A stretch of DNA of 64,000 nucleotides from Hydractinia symbiolongicarpus (taxonomy: Eukaryota > Cnidaria > Hydrozoa > Anthoathecata > Hydractiniidae): contig NC_079884.1 in NCBI RefSeq assembly GCF_029227915.1, positions 25,544,001 through 25,608,000 on the forward strand, written 5' to 3'. The first letter of the stretch is position 1. Each line of letters opens with the position of its first letter. A program made the position numbers and the translations under genes. The notes beneath the pieces were generated by a model. It ran no database searches, had not been told where the DNA came from, and worked only from the letters and a program-made list of their open reading frames with translations. This document shows positions 12,901 to 26,400 of this stretch, in pieces.

Positions 12901-15900
12901 AAGCTTCCTCTCAATTTTGTCATTTTTCAAGTTTAAAGAAACATTTCAGTACTTCTTGGAAGTGGCAAAAGCCTTAAATGTTCTTAACATGTTCTAAAGT
13001 TTTAGACCTAAAGAAGTTCTTCTGGTTTGTTTTTCTTATAAAAACATGTGTATCATTGTTAAAAAAATTATCTAAGACATGATTTTGGGGTCGTAGAAAT
13101 AAATTAAAGAGTCTTTACTCAATGTAAAATGCAACTGTAATAAAACTAACATAGACGAAAAATGTTGTCTAACAATTTAGATTTAGTTCATACTTTTTTT
13201 TAAACAAAAACACAATTAAAATTTTCCTTGTTAATAAAATAAGAATAAACAATGTTGCTATGATGATTATTTTTAACCTTACTTAACCATACCCAGCTAA
13301 AAAAACACATAATTTCAAAACTGCTGACGCATGCTTGCAATTAATTACAGAAACTAAATGACTAACAATGTAGAAAGTATTAAAAATAATAAAACTAAAT
13401 CGAATTTAAATTTTGCTGTAAAAAAATTGTGGGATGCGAAACCTTTAACTAAAGTTATAATACCTGTAGTGAATGAAATGACTTTTAATTGACAAATCTG
13501 TAAGAGCAAAGAGCAGAATAACACAGTATTATATGACATCAGAAAAGCAATTATTAATACAATACATTATTGCCACTGCTTATGACAATTTGAACTTTCA
13601 TAAGTAAGTGTTGATTCAATATGGTGGTTAGAATGGTTGGAGTAAAAGTTATTAATTTATATTGTGACATTTTTATGAAGTAACTATGGAAAAAAGTAAT
13701 TATAATTTACATTACATGGTTGTTCAAGTTGTAATGTAAGAATTTTAAACAGACTTGGGTAGGCTAAATGATAATTTATTTGCTTTATGCTCAAATTATT
13801 CTCAATTTCTTTAGCGAATGTACTTTAACTCCTAAGAAGAAGAATAAACAATGAAGTTGCGCTCTTTTAAACTGAGTAAAAAAATCGAAACCAATTCTTT
13901 TACTTTGTTCAAGGTTTTTTTCGAGGAGGAAGTTTTGGCAACTAGTGACTGCATAATGAAGATAGAAACATAAAGTTTACGCTTATATTTTATTAGTAAA
14001 TTTGAGCCTGATTATGTTTTTAAGTTTTGTAACACGACCAGATACACTTTCCATTGAGATATCCATGTAGCAAAATATTTGAGAAATTACACAGTTATTT
14101 TGTGCATTTGTCACATACAACCTAGCAGTATAGAGAATTCTATCTAGACTTGTCAGAACTGTTAACCACAATAAACCCACAAACTTCATTTCCCTCACCT
14201 ACTACGATTGAATTTATGATTGGTGTAAACTATGCTCAGTACAGAATGCATCATGGAAAAGTCATATACACATAAATACATCGTTCAAATAAGCCACTAT
14301 GTAGGTCATTAGCACACTTCTGAAATATTTATAGGCTTTCAAAGCAACAGAAACAACTTGGTACATATAAAGAAAAATATTCAGGAAAGTATTTTAATAG
14401 TTAAAAGTCTTTTCTGGGGCATTGGTAAACTACTTGTAAAGTTTGGAATTTTATTAAAAAAGGGAAAGAAGTACAAGTATGTCTGAAGCAGGTGTTTTAT
14501 ATTTTAGTTAAAATATTAAAAACGGATAGCTAATTTGTTTTTTAATTAACTTTGACTCCTTCTACAAATAAGATTTATAGGTATACAATGCGCACAGGAT
14601 TTACATAAAAACATACACACACTTTGTTTCTTGTTTCGTCTGTTTAGTTCTATTTGCAAATGCACTTATCTATTATAAACAAATCAATTTTTTGGAATAC
14701 CAAAAGTAATTTCTAAAAGTCTAAGAATCATAGCATATACAGGGAAGTAAACTTTTTAAGTCAGACATTGACAATTACCAATAAAGCAATTAAATGTTGA
14801 TTTAATAAAGAAACAAATAAAAACAAGCACAATATAAATCTATTTTTAAACATAGTATTCAAATCTGTTGTCACCACAAGAAACTGTCTATCTTAATATA
14901 ATTATTACGACTATTACAGTGTATCATGTCTTGAAACATAAAAAGTAAGAAATACAATAGGCCTACCTTTTGTTTTTTCTGTAGGGTGAACCTTCATAGA
15001 CCAACACAATAAACCCATCAATAAGTTATTCTAAAACATCTTCCATGTCGTTCTATCCAACATGCGTAGCTGTAAATGTTATATTTTTTTTGTTATATCT
15101 TCTTTATTCCTAAATTTTTAAATATTAAAAAAAAAATCAAGGATCTTCAAAATTAGCATATACGAAAAAACGTGATTCTGAAAAAATATATATATATATA
15201 AATATTTGATGATTGATGAAAGCCATAACTTCTGCACAATGAAACATAAAGTTGATAGAAATGTAGAAATAGGAACCAAATGTTTAGAATGAAGTGGTCT
15301 TAATTCTTTATAAGCAGATTTTTTTATGGAGATATCATATAAAAATTAGCAAATAAAAACAACACATTATATTTAAAAACTATATCTACACTTTTCTTAT
15401 GAAGAAGAAGCAAAAACAAAACAAAACAAATAAATAAAAATAACACATGCATATTTACATCTGCAGAATTTTAAAGCTTCAAATATATAAAATAATAAAC
15501 TAACCCCTAATCTATATGCATCACAGCAATAAATATTTTACTCAACAACTGTATGTATTGGACATGTAAAAAATTGTGTGACACAATTTTAACAGTATGT
15601 ATACATATAACTTACACTTAAATCCACAACAGAATATATTCGTTCTTATATAAACAAAGACAGCTATTTAAATTAAAATTTTCGGATCTCTTGTTAATAT
15701 TGTAAAAATGAGCCACACATGTTTCCATGGTGATGATGTTTGGTGTTTCATCTGCATGCAAAAAATGAGAAGACATTATAAAACAATAATATACATAAAA
15801 ATTGATTCACCTGTGAAATGAAAATTTAAATAAAATATAATATTGTAGCATTCAGTAACATGGGAAACAACAACAGGGAAAAATTTGAAATTCTTGACAT

Positions 15901-16512
15901 GAAGGAAGGTTAGTTTCTTTAACTTTTTACTTATTTTATGATACTTCTTACTTGAGTTGATAAAACAAATATTAAGGTCAACTTAAACAGCAGGTACACA
16001 ATTAAAAGCATCTAATTTTAAATGATACTACATATATACTACACTTTTTATATAAAGGCTTATTTAACCCAAAAATAGGTTCATCCACGTTACAGAATTA
16101 CTCAGCATGCAAGCAAGGAACTTTTTTGGAAATTTTGACCATGGGTAGTATACCTGCTTGAAGCACATCATGATATACTGCAGTCTTTTTCAGGAATATT
16201 TGAGTAGGTGTGTGATGATTCGTACGTGTAAATCAAGTAACACGTGCGATGTAAACCACACATGTAAGGAATGTTACACATACGACACTGGCTCCGTGGT
16301 TATTTTTTGTTGCACTCTCTCAATCTTAAAAGAAATTTACACCGCACGTGGATTTCGTTTTTACAAGCATAAAGAAAAAATCCATTAAATTCGGGCCTGA
16401 ATAAATTATCTACAATTAAATCCATGATAAAATGTCTATTCCGCCTGTAAGTGCAGTTTTGCAGACTTGCTTCATCCGTGCTTCGTCAGCGTTCAAAGAT
16501 AGATTATTATAG
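9989..16512. other. Long AT-rich region, no gene seen
   Basis: About 6.5 kb with only short, random-looking frames. One minus-strand frame near 10002-10292 (…RSEKEAILKRTVKKIG) is mildly protein-like and followed by a possible donor, but nothing links it to a gene. The CRE-like cluster at 10850 is listed separately. Short (TA)n tracts occur near 15190. Confidence 0.4.
10850..10896. promoter_or_regulatory. Cluster of four CRE/ATF-like TGACG sites
   Basis: TGACGT at 10850, TGACG at 10862, TGACGT at 10877 and a full palindromic TGACGTCA at 10889 lie within 47 bases of otherwise AT-rich sequence. TGACGTCA is the consensus for CREB/ATF bZIP factors. Whether this is an enhancer or promoter is inference; no nearby gene start was identified. 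Confidence 0.4.
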
Positions 16513-17696
16513 CAGTCTTGGTCATGAATGGCGTGCTATCGCACGCGCACGCCTCCGCACACACCATGTTAAATTTGGGCGTGCTCTTTATCACACGCCT
16601 TGTTCTACTTCGTACACACGCCAAGCAGAACTGAGCTATTTTAGAGTAATCCCTTACCCAGACTTTACCCAATACATAATTGTTCTTCCGTGTTAAAATG
16701 TATCTCTAAAATGTATTTCTATTAAATAACCACCTTCATTAAAATTGCTGACGTGAGATACATTTCAAATGTTTTGCGTCTGTATTGCGTCGACAATATT
16801 ATTTTTGTTTTTCAGCTGGCAAAAAATTTCGTCATTAACGTTGTATTGCTCTCCTTAAGACGATGACAAATGGAAATGAAGTACAAGTCCTATTGACCTA
16901 CCTTCCCGATGGTGTACTTCTTAAGTTAATAGTTATCATGGCATCATTAAGTTGAATATTGCAGAAGTAGCCGGTGACATGCTTCGAAAATGCTTGTCAC
17001 AGGCACAGTTCAATGCAAAGCAAAACTGTACAGGAGACTCAATTGTTAGAGTCTTCGCAGAACATCTCTTCTCACAAAACCGAGGGCAGGGCTAACTTAC
17101 TGCCTGCTATGTCGTGTGGGAGACAGAACTTCTGGACTTCTTTTTAATACGATATACATTTCTCTTTCCCCTTTTAAAAAGATTTTTTAAACTTTATTGA
17201 ACATGTTTTTTCTTTGGTATTATTATGAGAACATTCGTCCGAAAGCTGTATTAAGGTACAGGACACCTAACCTCTCCCATGTTCTGGTTATATTTAACTT
17301 GCATGGGTGCGCACTCTTCTCGCAGTTCTCTGTGACGATGAAGGTCGGACTGACTTGTGGCATGGTTCTAAATGGTCCTTCGTCTTTCGTTCGAGTCTCA
17401 GTGTCATGCACCAGCCGAGCATAAGAGTGTCATCATGAAGGAAAGGGGACGACTTTAATGTTCTCTATACCTTATGTTCTTCATAATAACACCATTCATT
17501 TAAATTTCACAACAAAATAACGTCGACAATTTTTTTGCCAACTACTATGCTTCAAAAACCCTGCGCTGCCGCTCTCCTGAATGTTATAATTGCACGCCAA
17601 AATCATAAGCTAGGTGTGCGATACTGATCGCACGCCTGTATTAGTGTAGGCGTACGTACCACCGCACACGGGTGTAAATATTTATGACCAAGACTG
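16513..17696. mobile_element. Non-autonomous DNA transposon with ~17-bp TIRs
   Basis: Left end CAGTCTTGGTCATGAAT and right end ATTTATGACCAAGACTG (16680s in mirror, ending 17696) are inverted repeats. Both ends are flanked by the direct repeat TATAG (16508-16512 and 17697-17701), a plausible 5-bp target duplication. Just inside each end are GC-rich blocks with repeated GCGTGC/GCACGC words able to fold on themselves. Interior frames (16451-16696, 17197-17424) do not resemble a transposase. Superfamily not determined. Confidence 0.65.
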
Positions 17697-17701
17697 TATA
17701 G

Positions 17702-20495
17702 GAATTTTAATAATGTCAGCAGTACATATAGGTACTTTGATTGGATAGAGCTTGAAATTCTAATCATAATAATGTATATTTAGGATTGTGTGCTTTCAAC
17801 AAAGGGATAGGAGATATATAAGGGTTTAAATAGACTGCAGCAAAGACATGCAAAATTAGTAAGAAATTAATTATTGTGTAGAGCTTAGATAATTGATCAC
17901 GATTTCATCCATTTCCAATTCATTTAGCCTTAAGTTGAATAGGAAACCAACGATATTAAGTCTAGACTTTAACAAGATGCTGGAATTTGGTTTAGCTTAG
18001 ACCAGATTATATCTTTAGACCAGCAACAAAAACGGTTTGTCACACTTTAGCAGATTTTGTCAATTGGCATTTCTTTTTCTTACCAAACTTTCTCGTGTGC
18101 TATTGAGTTTACAGAATTTGAAACAATAAACATTTTATATATATATAACTCTTTTATAGTTGAGAACTTCTGTTACTTAGCATAGGTTCTGCTTGAAAAA
18201 GAGAGTTACTTTCTTTGTTGACTAGCAGAGTCTTGTCAAATGAGGTTAAAGGTTAGGTTGTATGAGGCCTGTGTATGAAGTGTTATGTTGGTAGAGCAGT
18301 TTTTGAGAAAAAAAACCCTCACATGTAGAGATACAGTACTGTGAAAAGGTTTGTTAACGAGCGTGGTGCACACAAACCACGATAAAATTGTGGTCTTTCT
18401 AAACAAACATTCAAACATTCTATCGTGGCCATCACGCTAATATTATTATCTCCACGAAGGATCGTGTTTCCCACGATTATTTCCCCGAGCTCCACGATAT
18501 TTATAGCCAGTATAATCTATATATTAAGATCAAAATTCAAAATGTCAAAAGTTTCCTAATGTTTCATTAAAGAATAGGACCTGAACGCCTCCATCATAGG
18601 TACGAAATCGTAATGTGACACGTGCGAAGAAAAACATCATGTCAGACTGTTTCAAAAATCTAAAGTCTAAGGCCAAAAAACAAAGTAAAAGAGTACATAG
18701 CTACAAATTATATATATGCACATGACAGCGATAATCAGACAATCAATGGTTGGTTTGTCGGATCAGTGAAAAAATTCGTGTTTTCTTGTTTGTTTATCAG
18801 CTGCCATGTTACCTTTAACAGATGATGTCATAGATTTTTTAATTACGAAAGCCGATGATCCGCTACTGGGCTTGATTTACTGGGTAAATATTTACCGGTT
18901 TCGTAACATTGTCACTTTAAGAGCCGCGATTTCTCAGAAGCCGCAATCTTTCTTCTAATAGTGGTTTGCTATGCTTTAGCTTTTAGTACAGCTACATATT
19001 TTCACATTTATTTTTTATTTAAATCTGTGGCGATGTGCCGTCTATCTAAAAAAGTGTTCATCTGATTTCTAATTTTGAGTACTAATATAGTAAGAGTGTT
19101 TGACAAAATTCTCAGCTAGCCAACCAACTTCAATTTTGCATTGTTTGCATTAAAATTGACTTTATCTGACATATTTCAGAGTACCTTCAGCTGTCATGAA
19201 TATTTTCTTGGGCAGGCTTCACTAACTGCATTTCTGTCCTGACCCATCTTTAAAGTTGTCCCTGTTATATATGAAGGTGACAGCCCAATTTGGTCCTAGA
19301 GCTAAAGATCAGTTGCAAAGTTTGCATGAAACGTTGTAAACATTTAATAATGTTCCATATATGTGAGGGCATCCTGACAGCCAAGTAAAAAAGGCTATTT
19401 ACACTAATTTATAGATTATTGAGAATACAAGATTATCTTACCTTTGATACCTTTGATAATTTTTCAGTCTTAAAGACTTTGTCTATGTCAATGACACAGG
19501 TGACTTCTGCTTCAAGTGTACTAAAAGGTAGAGCACGAGAGAGCAGCATAGACATGGTGCATCATGTCAACTAGGCTGTTAGTATTGGCCACTCTTTTTT
19601 GGAATACATAAATAAACATTTAAGGGTTTTCTAATAGTTTTTACCATGAGTACCATCTATTTTTCTTAAGTAGCTCCGTTGTATGGCTTCAAGAGAAGAT
19701 ATCTTTGATTGCTTAATATGTTAATTGCTTCAGTCTGTTGTTTATATTTATTGCTTGTGCATATGTCCATTATTCTTGATGCAAAATTTAAACATTACCT
19801 CAGGTCGCAACTCATCTATATCTAGGACCACTGTTGGTTGAAGGAAATTATGTCACAGTTTCTCGTTCACCACATGCATGTATTTACAATAAACCTTTTG
19901 GCAGTCATTTTAATCATCTTCACCAACAAGTTAACTCTTTTTTCTACCTTAAAGAGATGCTTTTTTGCAAAACATTTAATAAAGGACATGACCTAACATA
20001 GACCTTTTTATACAGATTTGTAACAAATGTGTCTCGACAAAATGTGATGTATATAATTTCCTTTTGCCTTATTGATTTTGCCTGTTTTCCAAGGCTCTGT
20101 ACCAACTATGAATATTTTTGCAGTTCAGATTTTCCAACACCGATTTTCAAGCAATAAATAATGTACAATTTTTGCTGAATATATACAAAGTTTACTGGTA
20201 ACCATAGTTACAGATTAAATGTTGCGACGTTTTGATTGTTTACACACCAATTTTCAAGCAATCAATTATGTACAAATTTTGTACAATTTTTGTATCAATT
20301 TACTATTGCTGCGATTTTTAATCATCATATTTGATCATACAACAGTAACAATAGTGCAGTAACAATGTAGGTCCATGTGAACAAAAGATACATAGATTTT
20401 TTCGGTGTATAGACATAGATTGTTAAACATAACCATTACAGGAATATTTAGAAATGGATAATGAAATAAAGTGTTAATTAAAAAAATTGTGCACA
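17702..20495. other. AT-rich region upstream of the SLC44-like gene
   Basis: No gene recognised. Near 18370-18500 the word CCACGAT recurs in both orientations, and near 20130-20300 a short stretch (TTTTCAAGCAAT…TGTACAAATTT) is duplicated. The promoter of the SLC44-like gene should lie at the right end. Confidence 0.4.
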
Positions 20496-23400
20496 ATGGG
20501 TTGTTGTGGTAATAATGAGGCTGAACCAATTGAATTAAACCAGCATGGTGTTGAGGATAAGGAGCCTGCTGGACAATATGGTACAGTTCCTTACCATTTT
20601 TAGAAGTGATTGCACTGAAGTCAATACACCTGTAAGTTTTATTTTTGTCGTTTTAGGTAAATCAAGGAAGTATGACCCCAATTTTAGTGGACCGATTAAA
20701 AATAGGTATGTATTTTTATTAATAAAGAAATCTGTCTTATATATTTTTTTCTGTTAATTAGAAGAAATTTAGAACCAAAATAAGAAAAACAATACCTAAT
20801 CATTAGTTATATCTAAGCTTAAAAAAAATTTTAAAAAAGGATGCAGATATATTTTGATTATTTTATTTTTTTTTAGGATCTGAATACATTTTATTCTTCA
20901 GTAATTTTTATGTCCATCTGCTTATATGTTGCAATCTTCATTTGCTGTCAATCTCATTCACAGGCCTTCTATACCTCAATCTCACAAAAATGTCTGCTAC
21001 CATATGTCAATGTATATGCTAACATACCATAATGGTTAAAGTCCTCTCTTTCAATAAGTACGGAGCCAACTCGTGTTACTGAAAATAGTAGCACTCTTAT
21101 AGACTTGATACTTTCTAACAGTTCTTGTATTTCTAAAACTGGTGTCATGGATTTAGGCATCAGTGATCACAATTTAGTTTATGTGATCAGAAAATTCAAA
21201 AGGCCAAAATTTGAACCTAAAACATGCAAGGTTCGTAGCTACAAGAACTTCAGTGAAGAGGTTTTTCTGAAGGACCTCAGGAATTTAGACTGGTCATATT
21301 TTAATAATTATGGTGACCTTGATAAAGCATGTGAGAAACTGAATAAAAATGTTAAAACAGTGGCTGACAAACATGCCCCTTTCAAAACACATAGATTTTC
21401 TGGCCGTGTTGAGGCATGGGTCACTGATGAATTAATAATAGCCATCAAAGAAAGAGACTTCTTGAAACGGAAAGCATCAAAAACAAAATCCATCATAGAC
21501 TGGGAAGCTTCCAAACAAAAAAGGAACCAGGTAATAGGTCTCAAAAATCGACTCAAAAACGAGTATTATAATGACGTTTTGCAGGACTTTCAAAAACGGC
21601 CAAAACAACTTTGGAAAACCCTAAAAAAACTGGTTCCTGATAAGTCAGGCAATACTACCTCGATAAAACGAGTAGTCCAAAACGATGGTACAGAAACTTC
21701 TCACCCAAAAGAAATTTCCAACACATTCAATTCATTTTTTGTCAGTGTTGGTGCCAAACTAGCCTCTAAATTTTCTTCTGACACTACTAATGTTAATCCA
21801 CCTGTTAGCGGACACGATTTTCGGTGGGCTCGTATTGAGACCAAAAGTGTCGAAAAAATAATTAGATCACTAAAACTTAATAAAGCTACAGGCTTGGACG
21901 GAATTGGTTCACGACTGCTAAAAGCAGGTTCGTCAGTTTTAAGTATTTATTTATCAAGTCTTTTCAACAAATCTTTATTTACTGGTTATGTACCTAAATG
22001 TTGGAAGACTAAAAGGGTCTCGCCTATTTTTAAAAGTGGCAATAAAACAGATCCTACTAATTATCGGCCTATCTCCATTTTGCCAATTCCTATGAAAATT
22101 TTTGAAAAGTTAGTGCATGAGCAAATGTCTCATTTTATTTCTGAGCACAACTTCCTGAATGACAGACAGTCCGGATTTCGAAAACTCTTTTCCACAGAAA
22201 CTGCAGTAGTCGATGTCTCTGATTTTATTCTTACTGAGCTCGACCAACATAACTTTGTTTGTGCTGTGCTCATTGACCTTAAAAAAGCTTTTGACACTGT
22301 TGATCATAAAATTTTGTTAAAAAAACTATGGTGTTTTGGCATCAGAGATGCTGCCTTTGACTGGTTCGAGTCCTACTTAACGGACCGAATGCAGCTGACT
22401 CTTGTAAACGACACAGGATCAGATCTGCTTCATGAAGACGCTTTTGGGGTGCCGCAGGGATCTGTGTTGGGGCCCCTGCTCTTTCTTTTGTATATTGATG
22501 ACTTAAAATCTGTCATCAATTCAAACTACCACCATCTATATGCGGATGATACAATAATTATTTCGTCTCATAAAAACTTGGATACCCTTGTCTCCCAGGT
22601 CGAGTTAGAACTTTCGCAAGTCGACCTCTGGCTGAATAATAACAAAATGACTATTAATACGGACAAAACTGAAACAATCTTTTTCGGCAACCACAGCCAG
22701 TTAAAAAAAGTTGAGAACAAAACTATCAACTATATGGGTATTCCTTTGAAGAGGAGCGAAAAAGTTAAATATCTTGGGGTAACATTTGATCAAAAAATGC
22801 AATGGGAAAAGCACATTAATGACATAAATAGAAAAATACTAATTAAATATTCTAAAATTAGAACCATTGCATCCTGTTTAACACCTCACACAAAAAACCT
22901 TTTAATTAATGCACTTGTCATGCCATATTTCAACTACTGCTCCTCGGCATGGGCTTGTGCCACCCAAGGTAGATTGGGAAAACTAGAAAAACGATTAAAA
23001 TGTGTCCGTACCTTTCTTGGGAAAGAGAGGGAATATTCAATGAATAATTTACTCATCAAAAACGATGCCATATTAGTTTTCAAAGCCATGAATCACATTG
23101 CTCCTGATTACATGCGCTCAAAATTCCTTTTGACAAAAAACTGTCATAATCATCAAACAAGAGGAGCTTCAAAAAACAGGTTCACACTTCCCTTGGTCAA
23201 CACGGAATTTGGCAAAAAAGCCTTCCCATTTAGAGCTGCAAAAGTGTGGAATAATCTTCCAGACCAAGTGACCTGTGATGGAAGTCTGCTTTCGTTTAAG
23301 ACTTCCATCTCTAATGTATTTGGCAAATTCTAATGGAGATCACTTTTGAATTTTTTAATTTTTGTTTTTTATTCTTTTTCTTTTCAATTTTCACAGATTA

Positions 23401-26400
23401 TAAATGTTACTATGTTTGATTGAGCTGAGGCAGTCTAAGGTTTATCATTTTTTGTTTTTTTTTTGTTCTAGTGGCCCCCAGTGGAAACAATCCACTAACT
23501 ATAGGTTTTTGTGATTTTCTGGGCTAGCCACTTTAAATATTTATTATTATTATTATTATTATTATTTCATACTTGGCATTTCTTTTTACGTTCTGACATA
23601 CTATAGAATTTGTATTTCTTTGTTTTAGGAGTTGCACTGATATCATATGTTGTGTTCTATTTTTACTGTATTTCATTGGGATGCTAGCAGTTGGTATTCT
23701 AGGTAATAATACTTGTTTTAAAGCATCACTTTGTTTGTATGTTTTTAAGATATCTATTATGTGATTTCAACCCACAAGAATTTTCTTATCGCTTTGCTTA
23801 TTTTTTTGAACTAATTAAGTCCACATGGACATCATAGTTGCAAGTGCAATCCAGCTCAACTTGTGTATTGATTTTATAATTTTTTTATTGCTACAAAGAA
23901 ATTTACAGAAAACTATCCCATCCATTTCTTAAAAAATATGGTACCATATTTACCACTTTTAATTTGCAGAATAAAAGAAATCCTTTGTGCATCACTCACT
24001 GAAATAAAATGGAAAGTCAGATTCATTCTAATATAACTAAAAGATGCCATCAGGGTAATCTTAAAATCTTGCTGTATTACCATTTTTTAAATAGCAGGAT
24101 AAGATTTGAGTAAAAACATACATATGAGAGATAAAGGTCTCCAATATATTGGATTTACTGATTAAGTTGTTGTGTGATTCATCAAAGGGGAGCATATTTC
24201 TTGTTAAAATTTTTCAGGGGTGTATAATTCATCTTATTTTTCATAAACAGGCCTACCTAATGGGATATCTATCAGCAGTCTTATTGTGCTTTGTATGTCT
24301 TAACAATGCTTTTGGTTGTGATCACACCGCCACTTGATTGGAAGAGCGATCTGCTGTACATGGGTCATTTGTACACCCCACTTAGCCCTACTTCTTGTCC
24401 TTCACTTAAGTATTTTTTGCAAAATATTTATAAAATTAAACTTTTATTTTGCCCATGTATAATGTGTATATACTCTGTGTTTAAGTCAGTAAAGTACCAA
24501 TATGTACTGTTTTTATTTGCAGCATATAGCACTGGAGATCCTACAAAATTGTTATATCCCACTGATTCCCATGGTAAGCTTCAACAATAAATTTTGGATT
24601 CAATTGTTTATGACATAATTTTGGACCTTGACTGCAAAAAAGAAGTCTTTTGCTGCATAGATAACCAGAGCACGCCAGAGTAGTATTTTCGGAGCCAATT
24701 AAAATACCTCCATAACTTTCATAAGACAAGGGTGATAGTAGGTTAATGGCTTATTCATCAGCCTTTTTTTATTTAACAAAAAAATCTTTTGGGTATCATT
24801 TTGTCATCAAGCAAATATTATATCTTATGGATTTGCGCTTTATTTTATTCAAATTATCTAAAATTATCTTATTTTTAGTAAATGATAATACAGACAGTGT
24901 CCTTATACTTTTTTTTATTACGAAAAAAGCCCTTTTCGAGTTGAATCATTATTTAGAGATAAAATTTGTCAGATTACAATGGCTCGAAATTAGTTGGGCA
25001 CTTTATTTCTTTGGCAAAACGTATTTTTCAATTGAAATTTTTATACATGTTGGATAAATAAAAGTGTGAGAAATTTATAGTGTTGCTATAGGAATTACTA
25101 GTACCCTCACAGTGTATAGAAGGTTTATTTAAATATTTTTAATTTATAGTTATATCTCTTCATTATACTTCTTCTTTTCCTCTATTGCAAATATGAATCA
25201 ATAATTTATCTATTAAATATAAAAATATCTTGTTTTCATTAAAAGTTGATATAACAATTTAATTTGATTTACTGATTTACTTGCATGTGAAAGCAAAACA
25301 ATATAAAAGGGGATTTCCAAGTATGTTGTCAAGTAAAAAGACAACATCACTAAAATATTTTTAATCATAATTCTCGAATAAAGATATGTTATATATTGGA
25401 TAAATATGAAAAAATTTTACTAGAAAAATGTATTTTTAAAAGCAAAAAAATAAAACGTTTATTAGCTTTTAGAACATGAAACATAGATAATAGGGTTTAA
25501 AAATTAGCCAAATGCAGCCCCACAGTTGGACCACTGTAAATCATGCAAAGTAGGTTGTTGTAAAGTGCTCCACATATTTTAGAAAAAAAAAAGAGGATGA
25601 ATTAGGCTACTCAGTGGTGTCAAACACGAACCTTTTAGATCTTTTGGTTACAGCCGCCAATAGCAGCTCACATTTTGGAAAGCTAATTATTTTTTGGCCA
25701 ACAAAAGATTCTGGCGCGCATTCTAATAGTTACAGTTTAATATGAATTTGCCTTCGAACATACATATAGAATAACAAATTTATTCATTCACACATGTCCT
25801 TGCACTTTGGATAAACGAGGCACTGTAACTATTCGCTTATTGTTTAAACATAACGTAAGATGTGCTCTCTGGTTTTTGATGTAATGCACATATTCTTTTT
25901 TACTGCAGGTGATACTTGTGGTGAAGGAAAGCATGCGTAAGTTATTCTTTTTTATCACGCAATCATTGGAAAGTCAGGGAAAATCATATTCTTAACCAAT
26001 CGGTTGAAACTTCTTTTTTTTACATGAATTTTACTGTAAAAGATTTTTTGTGTTGTGTCATGTTACTGACACGTGATAAATTTGCCATGTTTGTTAAGTT
26101 TTATATTTATTGTAATGATGAAGGAATATGTTGTTCATAATTCAGATCGGATGGTGAATTCTAATTGTAAGCCAAGTATACATCAAATTTGAATTCGCTA
26201 AAGTCAAGGAAATTAGTATCTATTAAAGCCTAATAGTCGGGAAAAATGATATATCTTAGTTGGTCAGGAAGAAGGCAGGGAATTTTTAAAGCTGTATGTA
26301 AAAATCTGCCCATACAGCTTTTATACATACTTCTTTTCTTACCTTATAATATCTGATTTTAACATGTATCTAAAACTTTTAGCGATAGAAAGAATTTGTT

